Shown: positions 37,122-46,114, numbered from the stretch's first letter. The stretch: DNA of 64,000 nt from Pelagibius sp. Alg239-R121 (GCF_947331435.1 NZ_CAMZOF010000001.1:1054001-1118000); one strand, 5' to 3'. Notes: generated by a model from the letters alone, not told the origin. Translations and numbers: made by a program.

Positions 37122-38207
37122 ATGTCGACCATCGAAGCCACCAGCCTCACAAAAAACTTCGGCAGCTTTACGGCTGTTCGCGACGTAGACCTGAGCGTAG
37201 GGCAAGGCGAAGTCGTCTGCCTGCTCGGACCCTCGGGCTGCGGCAAAACCACGACGTTGCGCATGATCGCCGGCCTTGAGTCCGTGACCGAGGGCGAAGT
37301 GCGGATCGGCGGTAAACTCATGAATAAAATCTCGCCGGAAAAACGCGATATTGCGATGGTGTTCCAGTTTTACGCGCTCTATCCCTCTGTCTCAATCGGT
37401 GGCAACATCGAGATGCCGCTGTTTCGTGCGGGCTTGTCCGCCGCCGAACGGCGCCGGGAGGTGGCACGCGTGGCGGGAATTCTGCAGCTCGACGACGTGC
37501 TCGACAGATTACCCGGGCAGGTATCCGAAGGGGAAAAACAGCGCGCCGCCGTGGCGCGGGCCATCGTGCGCGATCCGAATTGCTTCCTTTTCGATGAACC
37601 TCTATCGCGCCTGGATGTGGAGTTGCGCCATTCCATGCGCGGTCAGATAAAGGAGGTTTTGTCGGGTCTGTCAAAAGCGACGGTGATCGTCACACACGAC
37701 CAGCTTGAGGCGCTCACCATGGCGAACCGTATCGCGATTATGCGTGACGGCATGATCGAACAGATCGGCACGCCGCACGAGGTTTTCTCCAAGCCGCGTA
37801 ATATCTTTGTCGCCGGGTTTATCGGCAGCCCCAAGATGAATCTCTTCGAGGGCCGCTTTTCTTCTTTGTCCGGTGATATGGCAACCATTGAACTCAGTGC
37901 TGAACGCGTGACTATCCCGGTGCCCTCTGCTGTTTCGAATATGCAGGGGGAAACTCTAACTCTAGGGGTGCGACCACGCGCACTGGAGCCGGTCGACAGC
38001 CCGAACCAACACAGTTTGACGGGTCAGGTGGAATTGATTGAACCCATGGGGGCGGAGACCCTTGTCCACGTCCGTGACGAGAGCGACCAAGACCTTCGCG
38101 TTGTTGTGCCACGCCATATAAAAGTGATCATTGGCGAGGTGCTTCATCTGGCTTGCGATCTGTCGCAAACGCATATTTTCGATGGCAAGGGACTGGCAGT
38201 GCGATGA
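37122..38207 (+). CDS. Sugar-type ABC importer ATPase 2 (degenerate signature)
   Basis: The 361-residue ATPase has a canonical Walker A (GPSGCGKTT), Walker B (CFLFDEPLSRLD) and H-loop (VIVTHDQLEAL), but the signature motif is VSEGEKQR instead of LSGGQ. A TOBE-type C-terminal domain follows (about 235-355). The start is the ATG at 37122, since the frame upstream overlaps the permease gene. Having two different ATPases in one importer recalls the GlpS/GlpT pair of rhizobial glycerol importers. Its stop overlaps the start of the small membrane protein gene. Confidence 0.9.
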   Translation: MSTIEATSLTKNFGSFTAVRDVDLSVGQGEVVCLLGPSGCGKTTTLRMIAGLESVTEGEVRIGGKLMNKISPEKRDIAMVFQFYALYPSVSIGGNIEMPLFRAGLSAAERRREVARVAGILQLDDVLDRLPGQVSEGEKQRAAVARAIVRDPNCFLFDEPLSRLDVELRHSMRGQIKEVLSGLSKATVIVTHDQLEALTMANRIAIMRDGMIEQIGTPHEVFSKPRNIFVAGFIGSPKMNLFEGRFSSLSGDMATIELSAERVTIPVPSAVSNMQGETLTLGVRPRALEPVDSPNQHSLTGQVELIEPMGAETLVHVRDESDQDLRVVVPRHIKVIIGEVLHLACDLSQTHIFDGKGLAVR

Positions 38208-38512
38208 TGAACAATCAGCCGAAACTCATGGGATCGGCAAATGCGCGTCTGGTCGAGAACAGCATTATCGCGCTGGGCCTCGTTGCGTTGATTATGATCT
38301 TCCAACCTTTCAGCCTGACCCTCTTTAGTGTCGGTTGTGTTTTGGTGGTGATTGCCGGTCTTGCCAACAATCTGTTGCCGCTCTGCAATCCGGATGGGAC
38401 CTGGCGCGCTTTTTTTAAGGTCGTGCTGATCATTCTCACGGTCTTTGTGACAGTCATCGCCATTGCGATGGGCTCCGCCGTTCTCTACGGCGTTTATCTG
38501 CGCGCGCAATAG
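38204..38512 (+). CDS. Small membrane protein of the sugar importer operon
   Basis: The 102-residue protein has three predicted membrane segments (about 17-36, 38-58 and 72-96) and no motif I recognise. Its ATG overlaps the stop of ATPase 2 (ATGATGA), so it is translated with the importer. Some polyol importer operons carry a small extra membrane protein of unknown role, and this may be an analogue. The overlap and codon pattern make it a probable real gene. Confidence 0.65.
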   Translation: MMNNQPKLMGSANARLVENSIIALGLVALIMIFQPFSLTLFSVGCVLVVIAGLANNLLPLCNPDGTWRAFFKVVLIILTVFVTVIAIAMGSAVLYGVYLRAQ

Positions 38513-38573
38513 GCATTCAATTTCCCGGATCCGGTGGCCGGGCGATCTAAACGCAAGTGTAAGGGAGAAAAGC

Positions 38574-39632
38574 ATGTCGACCACCATTAAGGGACCCGCA
38601 CTATTTCTGGCGCAGTTTGCCGGAGACGAGGCACCGTTCAACTCCTGGGATGCCATCACGAAATGGGCGGCGGACTGCGGTTATATCGGCGTGCAGATAC
38701 CCTCTTGGGATGGCCGCATTTTCGATCTGGAAAAGGCCGCCAGCTCGCAAGATTACTGCGAAGAGGTGAAGGGGATCGCCGAGGGTAACGGTGTGAATGT
38801 GACCGAACTTTCCACCCATCTGCAGGGCCAGCTCGTTGCCGTCCATCCGGCCTATGATGAAGCCTTTGACGGCTTTGCTGCACCCGAAGTGCGTGGCAAT
38901 CCCAAGGCGCGGCAGGAATGGGCGAGCAATCAGGTCAAGCTGGCGCTGCAGGCCTCGAAGAATATGGGTCTTACGGCGCATGCCAGCTTTTCGGGTGCCT
39001 TGGCCTGGCCCTACATCTATCCCTGGCCCCAACGGCCCGCCGGTCTAATTGAAACGGCATTTGCCGAGCTGGCAAAACGTTGGAAGCCTCTCCTCGATGA
39101 GGCGGAAAACTGCGGTGTCGACGTCTGCTATGAGATCCATCCAGGCGAAGACCTCCACGACGGCATCACCTTTGAGATGTTCTTGGAGCAAACCGGCAAT
39201 CACCCGCGCTGCAACATTCTTTATGACCCCTCGCACTTTGCCTTGCAGTGTCTCGACTATCTGGACTTCATCGATATCTACAAAGACCGGATCCGGATGT
39301 TCCACGTCAAGGATGCGGAGTTCAATCCGACCGGCCGTCAAGGGGTTTATTCGGGTTACCAAAGCTGGACCGATCGGGCGGGACGCTTTCGTTCACTCGG
39401 CGATGGGCAGATCGATTTCACTGGGATTTTTGCCAAGATGGCCGCGAACAACTTTGACGGCTGGGCCGTGGTGGAGTGGGAATGTTGCCTGAAGCATCCG
39501 GAAGACGGTGCACGTGAAGGTGCCGCTTTCGTGCGCGATCATATCATCCGTGTGACGGAAAAGGCCTTTGATGACTTCGCCGGTGCTGGGACTGACGAAG
39601 CAGCCAACCGGCGCATGCTGGGTATCGAATAG
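38574..39632 (+). CDS. Sugar phosphate isomerase/epimerase family protein
   Basis: The 352-residue TIM-barrel protein of the xylose isomerase-like family shows metal-site segments VCYEIHPGEDLHDG, LYDPSHFALQ, MFHVKDAEF and WAVVEWECCLKHPEDG. AAGGGAG precedes the ATG at 38574. Members isomerise, epimerise or dehydrate sugars and inositols, and commonly travel with Gfo/Idh/MocA dehydrogenases as here (12 bases apart). Confidence 0.88.
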   Translation: MSTTIKGPALFLAQFAGDEAPFNSWDAITKWAADCGYIGVQIPSWDGRIFDLEKAASSQDYCEEVKGIAEGNGVNVTELSTHLQGQLVAVHPAYDEAFDGFAAPEVRGNPKARQEWASNQVKLALQASKNMGLTAHASFSGALAWPYIYPWPQRPAGLIETAFAELAKRWKPLLDEAENCGVDVCYEIHPGEDLHDGITFEMFLEQTGNHPRCNILYDPSHFALQCLDYLDFIDIYKDRIRMFHVKDAEFNPTGRQGVYSGYQSWTDRAGRFRSLGDGQIDFTGIFAKMAANNFDGWAVVEWECCLKHPEDGAREGAAFVRDHIIRVTEKAFDDFAGAGTDEAANRRMLGIE

Positions 39633-39644
39633 GGAGACCGGATC

Positions 39645-40802
39645 ATGGCGGCAGCAAACAAAGAACCTATCCGGCTTGGCATGGTCGGCGGCGGGCGCGA
39701 TGCCTTCATCGGTGCCGTGCATCGGATCGCGGCGCGCCTGGACGGGCATTACGAGCTCCTGGCTGGCGCGCTCTCGGTCGACCCCGAAAAGGCTCATGCC
39801 TCCGGACTCGATCTTGGTCTGGCCCCCACACGCGCTTACGGCTCTTACCTAGAGATGGCGAAAGCCGAGGCGGCCCGTGCTGATGGCATTGAGGCTGTTG
39901 CGATCGTCACGCCCAATCATATGCACTACCCTCCGGCCAAGGCCTTCTTGGAGGCTGGCATTCATGTCATCTGCGATAAGCCGTTGACCTCATCTTTGGC
40001 CGACGCCAAGAAACTCGCGGCGCTGGTCAAAAAAACCGGCAAGCTCTTCGTGCTCACTCACAACTACACCGGTTATCCAATGATCCGGCAGGCGAGGGAG
40101 ATGGTGCGAAAGGGCGAGCTTGGGACGCTTCGTGTGGTCCAGGCTGAATATCCGCAGGACTGGTTGACTGAAAAGATCGAGGCCAGCGGGCAGAAGCAGG
40201 CAGCTTGGCGCACCGACCCGAAACAGACCGGTGCTGGAGGCTGCATCGGCGATATCGGCACTCATGCATGGAACCTTGCTACTTTTGTCAGTGGTCTTGA
40301 AACCGAAAGTCTTTGTGCGGACCTGGATTCCTTCGTGAAGGGGCGTCAGGTCGACGACAATGCGAACGTCATGCTGCGTTTTAAGGGCGGCGCTAAAGGT
40401 ATGATCTGGTCGAGCCAGGTGGCGCCCGGCAATGAGAATGCCCTTAAACTGCGGATCTACGGCACCAAGGGTGGCCTGGAATGGGAGCAGGAGCATCCCA
40501 ACCAGCTTTGGTTCACACCCTTCGGCCAAACCAAGCGGCTGATCACCCGTGGCGGCGCCGGGTCTATCGATGCTGCCGGACGGGTCACGCGGGTTCCACC
40601 CGGTCATCCGGAAGGTTACCTGGAAGGCTTCGCCAATATCTACACTGAAGCCGCTGCCGCCATCCGCGCCCACCGTAAGAAGAACGGTAAAACTCCAAAA
40701 GGTGTGCTTTTCCCCACGGTCACCGACGGCTTGGACGGTATGCGTTTCATCGACGCCTGTGTGCGTTCGTCAAAGCGAAATAGCGCATGGATCAAGCCGT
40801 AG
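39645..40802 (+). CDS. Gfo/Idh/MocA-family oxidoreductase
   Basis: The 385-residue NAD(P)-dependent dehydrogenase has the Rossmann motif GMVGGGRDAFIGAVHR, the dinucleotide/substrate motif CDKPLTSSL (usually EKP) and the catalytic segment GGCIGDIGTHAWNL with the conserved Asp and His. It probably oxidises a sugar or cyclitol ring carbon before or after the isomerase step. It is the last gene of the operon and is followed by a hairpin. Confidence 0.9.
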   Translation: MAAANKEPIRLGMVGGGRDAFIGAVHRIAARLDGHYELLAGALSVDPEKAHASGLDLGLAPTRAYGSYLEMAKAEAARADGIEAVAIVTPNHMHYPPAKAFLEAGIHVICDKPLTSSLADAKKLAALVKKTGKLFVLTHNYTGYPMIRQAREMVRKGELGTLRVVQAEYPQDWLTEKIEASGQKQAAWRTDPKQTGAGGCIGDIGTHAWNLATFVSGLETESLCADLDSFVKGRQVDDNANVMLRFKGGAKGMIWSSQVAPGNENALKLRIYGTKGGLEWEQEHPNQLWFTPFGQTKRLITRGGAGSIDAAGRVTRVPPGHPEGYLEGFANIYTEAAAAIRAHRKKNGKTPKGVLFPTVTDGLDGMRFIDACVRSSKRNSAWIKP

Positions 40803-40827
40803 GTCATTTTGCTATTGGCATGCGGAA

Positions 40828-40858
40828 GGACCTGCTTCGCGCAGAGCGAAACAGGTCC
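40828..40858. terminator. Hairpin between convergent genes
   Basis: GGACCTG-C-TTCGC pairs with GCGAA-A-CAGGTCC (40828-40840 with 40846-40858) around GCAGA. It lies between the convergent dehydrogenase and PEP-CTERM genes. No T-run follows on either strand, so it is a probable but non-standard two-way terminator. Confidence 0.55.
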
Positions 40859-40923
40859 AAAACCAACCGGTTTCGGAACAGCCATCCTAGCTGAGTGTTT
40901 TTATCTGTCTGCGGCGACCTACG

Positions 40924-41760
40924 TTACGAGATTGGCGTCATGCGGGCCTTTTTTCTGCGTGCGAAGGCCAGGCCTCCAAGACCCAGCAACAACAAAGACG
41001 CCGTCGCAGGCTCGGGCACCTGCGCCCTTGCCTGCGGTTCGCTGTAGATCAGATCATCGAGAACAACCACATCCTGTCCGTTACCGTCGTCGGCTCCAAG
41101 GATCGCATTGCCCAGGGTCAACCTCACGAAGGAGAAGGTTTCCTCGCCGAAGTCTGCTCCCAGGAAGCTGAGATCACCCGATGCTACGTCGACGAACTCG
41201 CTCAGTAGAACCTCGCCGTCGGCGTCAAGGAATTCCATCTGGGTCAAGTTCGGCAGGTCGACATCGGTGAAGACCGCACCGAACGCGTTGACTTCAGCTA
41301 AAATTTCCGTTCCAGAAACGAAAAAACCAACGGTCACCGTATTGCTGTTCACCGGCGTGAAAAGGCGTGGCGCGCTGAAGGTTGCGAACTGGTTCACGTA
41401 ATCGGGATTGAAGCTGTTGAACTTGTCGTCGATCCCATCATTGCTTACCGCGAATTGATCGGCGCCGTTATCGATTGAAAAGCCCGCACCTCGTGTGACC
41501 ACTTCATTGAAGAACAGACCTGGCATGTTGAAGGGAACGATACCGGCGTCCCAGTTTATCTGGCGCCGGCCGTCGTCGATGGGACCCAGTGCATTGCCGT
41601 TGTTCGGATCACCTGCGGCAGTTTGAAAGTCCGCAAAAGTCTGAGCGACGCCGCCACCGGTTGCCCGAAAAACGAATGGGGCAGCACTCGCTGTGGCGCC
41701 GGCCGTCGCTATCATCAGGGCGCCGGCCAATCCGATCGCTTTGAAAGTTTTAAGTGTCAT
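40924..41760 (-). CDS. PEP-CTERM secreted protein
   Basis: The 278-residue protein has a signal peptide (about 1-27, ending in TASAAPF) and a C-terminal PEP-CTERM sorting signal: VPEPATASLLLLG followed by a hydrophobic stretch and RRKKAR. The middle is beta-rich and low in Cys, with no known catalytic motif. PEP-CTERM proteins are processed by exosortase and are usually linked to exopolysaccharide. No exosortase gene lies in the window. The ATG at 41760 has AAAGGA upstream. It is alone between unrelated operons. Confidence 0.85.
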   Translation of the reverse strand: MTLKTFKAIGLAGALMIATAGATASAAPFVFRATGGGVAQTFADFQTAAGDPNNGNALGPIDDGRRQINWDAGIVPFNMPGLFFNEVVTRGAGFSIDNGADQFAVSNDGIDDKFNSFNPDYVNQFATFSAPRLFTPVNSNTVTVGFFVSGTEILAEVNAFGAVFTDVDLPNLTQMEFLDADGEVLLSEFVDVASGDLSFLGADFGEETFSFVRLTLGNAILGADDGNGQDVVVLDDLIYSEPQARAQVPEPATASLLLLGLGGLAFARRKKARMTPIS

Positions 41761-41907
41761 TCTGAAATCCTTTGCTTTATATCGCTGGTTCGCTCTGCCT
41801 GAGCGGCCCCGTAGCTTTGAAAGAATCCGGCCGGCTTGATCGCCGCGTTTGAACAACACCTGCGATGGAAAAAAAATTCCTGGAAGATCGAAATAGTTTT
41901 TGGATTT

Positions 41908-41939
41908 TTTAAAAAAACGACATGGCGCAGAAATGCGCT
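41908..41939 (-). terminator. Possible terminator after boxR
   Basis: A short stem GCGCA (41925-41929) / TGCGC (41934-41938) is followed, on the minus strand, by CATGTCG and then seven T residues. The stem is short and the T-run is offset, so this is only a candidate. The rest of the 239-base gap should contain the PEP-CTERM gene promoter. Confidence 0.35.
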
Positions 41940-41999
41940 GATCAAACGTTCGAAGCTTACATGGATGCTGCGGTGCGTCGATCTTGCCGCATGAAGGTC

Positions 42000-42923
42000 T
42001 TAACTTGCTAGACGGTTGGACAAAAGCCTGGTCAATTCAGTACGGCATTGCGTGACTGTCTTCGTGCTGGTGTTGTAGCTGGCCTCGGCATTTGCGTAGA
42101 GTTGTTGCCGGCTTTCCAGGATCGAACGCAAGTCGTTCATTGCTGCAGGATTTCCGGCCATGGGGCGTCGGTCACCTTGGGCGCGTACCCGGTTCATGTG
42201 CTCCTCCGGGCTGGCCTGCAGCCAGACCGTATGGAACGACCTGAGAAGCATGTCATAGGTGTTGGCTTCGGCCACGATACCACCTGCGACGGCGAGCACG
42301 ACCTTGTTGTGACGGTCAATGACCGATCGCAGGCAACGCTGCTCCAACCGCCGGTAACCGTCTTGACCGTAGAGGGCGAAGATTTCCGGAATCGCCAGGC
42401 CGCTGTCATGCTCGATTTCGTGGTTGAGTTCGATAAATGGAATCTTGAGATCTTCGGCGACCAGACGGCCCAAGGTCGATTTGCCCGCTCCGCGCAACCC
42501 GATCAGGGCGATGCGAGATGCCTTGAGGTTGGCGCCCGACTGATCCAGCAATTCAGTCAGACTGCTGATGATCTCCTCTCTTTGCGCAGGGCTTGCTCTG
42601 CGCGCCAACTCGAGGATCGACATGAGTTCCGGTGCGTCTTGATCGGCTTCCGCAACCAGATCCTGCAGCTTCAGGCCGGTTGCGTCGGCCACCTGGCGTA
42701 ACAAAAGGATCGAAATATTACCGCTGCCGGTTTCCAACTGTGCGAGGTAGCGTTCGGAAACACCGGATTCACGTGCGAGTACTTTGCGCGACATGCCGTG
42801 ACGTGTCCGTGCATTGCGGACCCTGGCGCCGACTTCCTGCAGGAAACGCTGGGCGCTGTTCTCCAGTCCCTCTGTTGTATCGCCGGTCGGAGTACTGGGC
42901 GGTTGATCGTTACGCTCTGTCAC
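42000..42923 (-). CDS. boxR: BoxR-type regulator (HTH plus shikimate kinase-like domain)
   Basis: The 307-residue protein joins an XRE-type helix-turn-helix (about 33-88; SRKVLARESGVSERYLAQLETG) to a shikimate kinase-like domain (about 136-300) with P-loop GLRGAGKST at 142-150. That fusion is the hallmark of BzdR/BoxR, repressors of aromatic-acid pathways that respond to benzoyl-CoA rather than phosphorylating shikimate. The start is a GTG at 42923 with GGAGG eight bases upstream; it overlaps the thioesterase stop (GTGA). It is the last gene of the box unit. Confidence 0.9.
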   Translation of the reverse strand: MTERNDQPPSTPTGDTTEGLENSAQRFLQEVGARVRNARTRHGMSRKVLARESGVSERYLAQLETGSGNISILLLRQVADATGLKLQDLVAEADQDAPELMSILELARRASPAQREEIISSLTELLDQSGANLKASRIALIGLRGAGKSTLGRLVAEDLKIPFIELNHEIEHDSGLAIPEIFALYGQDGYRRLEQRCLRSVIDRHNKVVLAVAGGIVAEANTYDMLLRSFHTVWLQASPEEHMNRVRAQGDRRPMAGNPAAMNDLRSILESRQQLYANAEASYNTSTKTVTQCRTELTRLLSNRLAS

Positions 42924-43438
42924 GCCCTTGCCTCCAGCGGCCGTTCCTGTCGCTCCGCGTAGTGTTTGATCGATTCCCGCATGTTTGGCGGAATTGACAC
43001 CGGCTGCATCCTGCTGGCAGCGACGAAGGCTGCAACCGTTTGACCGGTGAAGCACAATCGTTCGCCCTGAAAACACTCCACGCGGTGCGCAAGGGACGAG
43101 CGTCCGATACGGCGCACATAAACCCTACAGGCAAGAACAGAACGCGGCGTTACCGGAGAAACCATGTCGAAGTCGAGATGGACGAAGGGCGTGCCGATAC
43201 CGTTGTCGAGATTGATGGCGTACCAGTCCACACCCAGACAGGCTTTGTACCAGGCTTCGATCGCCTGCAGAGACCAGGCCGGGATGTTTGCGGTATATGC
43301 GATCTGAGCCGGATCGCAGTCACCCCATCCAACGGTGATGTCATGAACGAAAGGACCCGACGGAAGCTCGCGAATGGCGTCGATATCGTGTGTTTCAGTC
43401 GGCGCCTTTATGCCGCGTGCGTCAGTAAGTTTCGACAT
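42920..43438 (-). CDS. Acyl-CoA thioesterase, 4-hydroxybenzoyl-CoA type
   Basis: The 172-residue hot-dog-fold protein has VGWGDCDPAQIAYTANI, matching the catalytic block of 4-hydroxybenzoyl-CoA thioesterase with its nucleophilic or base Asp. In a Box cluster it probably releases CoA from benzoyl-CoA or from stalled intermediates. Its start overlaps the boxA stop, so it is translationally coupled to the epoxidase genes. Confidence 0.87.
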   Translation of the reverse strand: MSKLTDARGIKAPTETHDIDAIRELPSGPFVHDITVGWGDCDPAQIAYTANIPAWSLQAIEAWYKACLGVDWYAINLDNGIGTPFVHLDFDMVSPVTPRSVLACRVYVRRIGRSSLAHRVECFQGERLCFTGQTVAAFVAASRMQPVSIPPNMRESIKHYAERQERPLEARA

Positions 43439-44615
43439 GATAGCGTCCCGTCGTGCGCAGCGTCGGTTTGAGATCGGCCCAGTCCAGGCCGTCGGCGCGG
43501 CAGATGTCCGCCAGCGCTTCGTCGACGCCGGTTTCCATGCCCTTCAGGCCGCAGATGTAAATATGCGTCCGCTCGTCTTTGAGCAACCCGGAAACCTCAT
43601 CCGGGCAGTTCCGGATCCGGTCTTGAACGTATTCCTTGGGCTGACCGGGAAGCCTGGAATAAACAAGGTGCTGCGTTAGAAGTTCTTTGGGGACCTTAGA
43701 CAGAGGCCCGAAGTAGGGTAACTCGTCCGGTTGCCGCGCCCCGAAGAACAGCAGCATGCTACCGGGAGCCTCCGGCATGGCGCGGCGGCGGCGTTCCGTG
43801 AACCCGCGGAAGGGTGCCGATCCCGTCCCGGTGCAGATCATGATAATGTTCGCCATGGGATCGTTCGGCATTAGGAAGGTCGAACCAAAGGGGCCGGTGA
43901 CCTCGACCCGGTCACCCTTTTTCAAATCACAAAGATAGTTTGAGCAGAGCCCGCCGGGCTCGCGCTTGACCGTCAAGGCAATGTTGTTGGTATTCGGGCG
44001 TTCTCCGTCGCGTGGACTGGCAATCGAATAGAGCCGGGAGTCGTGCGCCTTGCCGTCGCCATCGGTGCCCGGCGGCGTAATCGCGATCGACTGACCTTCC
44101 AGGACGGGAAAGACCGTATCGCCGAAATCAAGGATGATATGCCGGACGTCGTTTTCAACATTGTCCTTGGTCAGTCTGAAGTTGCCTTGGACTGTTGCAA
44201 TGGCGGCGTGTTCGCGGCGGAAGAGATTGACGGTCGGTTTCGAGGCTGAGGCGGGCACGACCGCCTTTCCGCCAGTGCCTTCATGAGCCTTGGCGAGGAG
44301 GGCGTCGATCTCGTCTTCCAGGGCTTCCAGACTGGCAGCACTTTCGTCGTCGTTGGCCAACTCTTCCTGATCAGGCAATTCGTCCCACTCGAACTGCTCA
44401 TCCAACGAATAGGCCGTGGTGACGATCCGCCAGTTGTCGATCGAGCCCGTGGGGCAGGGTGCGATGCAATCCATGCAGTAATTGCAGATCTCAGCGTCCA
44501 CAACGTAGTTGTCGTCATTGTGGGTGACTGCATCAATCGGGCAGGTCTCTTCGCAGGTTCCACAGCGGATGCAGATCTCTGGATCGATCAGATGCTGTTT
44601 GAGGGGCGCGTTCAT
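43422..44615 (-). CDS. boxA: Benzoyl-CoA 2,3-epoxidase reductase subunit BoxA
   Basis: The 397-residue reductase passes electrons from NADPH to BoxB. The N-terminus carries two [4Fe-4S] ferredoxin motifs, CIRCGTCEETCP and CNYCMDCIAPCP (about residues 16-51). A variable linker (about 80-120) leads to a ferredoxin-NADP reductase domain with RLYSIASPRDGE, ICTGTGSAPFRGFTERRR and YICGLKGMETGVDEAL. The stop and start overlap with its neighbours by a few bases. Confidence 0.95.
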   Translation of the reverse strand: MNAPLKQHLIDPEICIRCGTCEETCPIDAVTHNDDNYVVDAEICNYCMDCIAPCPTGSIDNWRIVTTAYSLDEQFEWDELPDQEELANDDESAASLEALEDEIDALLAKAHEGTGGKAVVPASASKPTVNLFRREHAAIATVQGNFRLTKDNVENDVRHIILDFGDTVFPVLEGQSIAITPPGTDGDGKAHDSRLYSIASPRDGERPNTNNIALTVKREPGGLCSNYLCDLKKGDRVEVTGPFGSTFLMPNDPMANIIMICTGTGSAPFRGFTERRRRAMPEAPGSMLLFFGARQPDELPYFGPLSKVPKELLTQHLVYSRLPGQPKEYVQDRIRNCPDEVSGLLKDERTHIYICGLKGMETGVDEALADICRADGLDWADLKPTLRTTGRYHVETY

Positions 44616-46060
44616 GCCGCGATCTGAACGTACTCAAAGTCGCCGGGGCGGTTGTCGATCCCCATCCGAGGCGGCGCGATCCAGCCGGCGTAGGTTCCGG
44701 GGTCCGTAGCTGGAACCATCAGAGACTGGATGAAGTCGCCGTCGTCGACCGAAGGCAGCCATTCGCCCTTGCGTTGGTTCCATTCGCCTTCTGGCAGGAT
44801 AATGCCCGAGGACGTTACGGATACATTGGCGAACTCGCCGATCTGCCGGTGAAAGGCTGCATGCGGCAGGGTCAGTGCGAAGTCGACCCCGGTCTTCTCA
44901 ATAATCTTGTTCCACCGCTTGATGCCCTTCGCACAGTCGGTCACGTAGTCGTCGCGCAACCGCATGTTCAACGCCGAAAGTGCCGGCTCGTCGACCAGCT
45001 TGAATTCGCCGTCCACATGCTTCAGCACCGGGTAGGTTGAATCAAGCAGGCGGTGGTCGTCGTCGATCTTTGTTTCGTGGAAACGACCCTTGATTCCGGA
45101 ATTGAAGGCATTGGCTGCGTTGGTCGAAACCTCGGAGCCGAAGAGGTCCAGGGACAGGGAATAGTGCAGGTTCGCTTTCTTTTGCAAGGTCGGGAGGTCG
45201 ATGACGCCGAGGGCGCGGATCTTCGCGACGTCGTTGGGATCCTCGATCCCGGCTGCCTTCATGGCTTCGCAGGTTCGCTGAATGACCCGGCCGATGCCCG
45301 ACTCGCCGACGAACATGTGGTGTGCTTCCTCTGTGAGCATGAAGCGGCAAGTGCGAGACAGCGGGTCAAAGCCGGACTGCGCCAGACTTTCCAGCTGCAT
45401 CTTCCCATCGCGGTCGGTAAAGAAGGTGAACATGAAGAAGGACAACCAGTCACCGGTCCGTTCGTTGAAGGCACCCAGCATGCGCGGTGCGTCGCCGTCG
45501 CCGGAACGGCGTCGCAGCAGCTCATTGGCTTCCTCGCGGCCGTCGGCGCCGAAGTACTTCTGCAACAGATAGACCATCGCCCAGAGGTGTCGGCCTTCCT
45601 CGACGTTCACCTGAAACAGATTGCGCATGTCATAAAGCGAAGGCGCTGTCTTGCCCAGGTGGCGCTGCTGTTCGACTGAGGCGGGCTCGGTATCGCCCTG
45701 GATCACGACAAGCCGGCGTAGGAGGGCGCGATATTCGCCGGGGATCTCCTGCCAGGCCGGTTCGCCCAGATGTTCACCGAAGGGAATCTTGCGGTCTTCC
45801 TCCTGTGGCGCCAGCAGGACACCCCAGCGGTATTCCGGCATCTTCACATAGTCGAATTTGGCCCAACCCTTGGGGTCCACGCCGATCGCGGTACGCAGGT
45901 AAACCATGGAATCCTGAAAACCGTCGGGACCCATGTCCTTCCACCAGTCGATGTAACCCGGGTGCCAGCGTTCCAGGGCTTTGAGGACGCGGCGATCTTC
46001 CGACAGGCCGACGTTGTTCGGAATTATAGTATCGTAGTTGACGGAATTTGCATCGATCAT
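44612..46060 (-). CDS. boxB: Benzoyl-CoA 2,3-epoxidase oxygenase subunit BoxB
   Basis: The 482-residue class I diiron enzyme adds one oxygen atom to benzoyl-CoA to give the 2,3-epoxide. Iron-ligand helices are visible: QGDTEPASVEQQ (Glu125), NVEEGRHLWAM (154-158) and LTEEAHHMFVGE (244-248). The N-terminus YDTIIPNNVGLSEDRRVLKALERWHPGYI is characteristic. The start overlaps no upstream gene; boxC ends 54 bases before it. Confidence 0.96.
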   Translation of the reverse strand: MIDANSVNYDTIIPNNVGLSEDRRVLKALERWHPGYIDWWKDMGPDGFQDSMVYLRTAIGVDPKGWAKFDYVKMPEYRWGVLLAPQEEDRKIPFGEHLGEPAWQEIPGEYRALLRRLVVIQGDTEPASVEQQRHLGKTAPSLYDMRNLFQVNVEEGRHLWAMVYLLQKYFGADGREEANELLRRRSGDGDAPRMLGAFNERTGDWLSFFMFTFFTDRDGKMQLESLAQSGFDPLSRTCRFMLTEEAHHMFVGESGIGRVIQRTCEAMKAAGIEDPNDVAKIRALGVIDLPTLQKKANLHYSLSLDLFGSEVSTNAANAFNSGIKGRFHETKIDDDHRLLDSTYPVLKHVDGEFKLVDEPALSALNMRLRDDYVTDCAKGIKRWNKIIEKTGVDFALTLPHAAFHRQIGEFANVSVTSSGIILPEGEWNQRKGEWLPSVDDGDFIQSLMVPATDPGTYAGWIAPPRMGIDNRPGDFEYVQIAA

Positions 46061-46114
46061 CGGTCGTTCCTTCGAATCCTACCCTGCGGCCTGTATTTCT
46101 TTTGAGGTGATAAG

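Noticed and set aside
42000-42923. Shikimate kinase (aroK)
   Set aside because: The kinase-like domain is fused to a helix-turn-helix and lies with box genes, which is the BoxR architecture.
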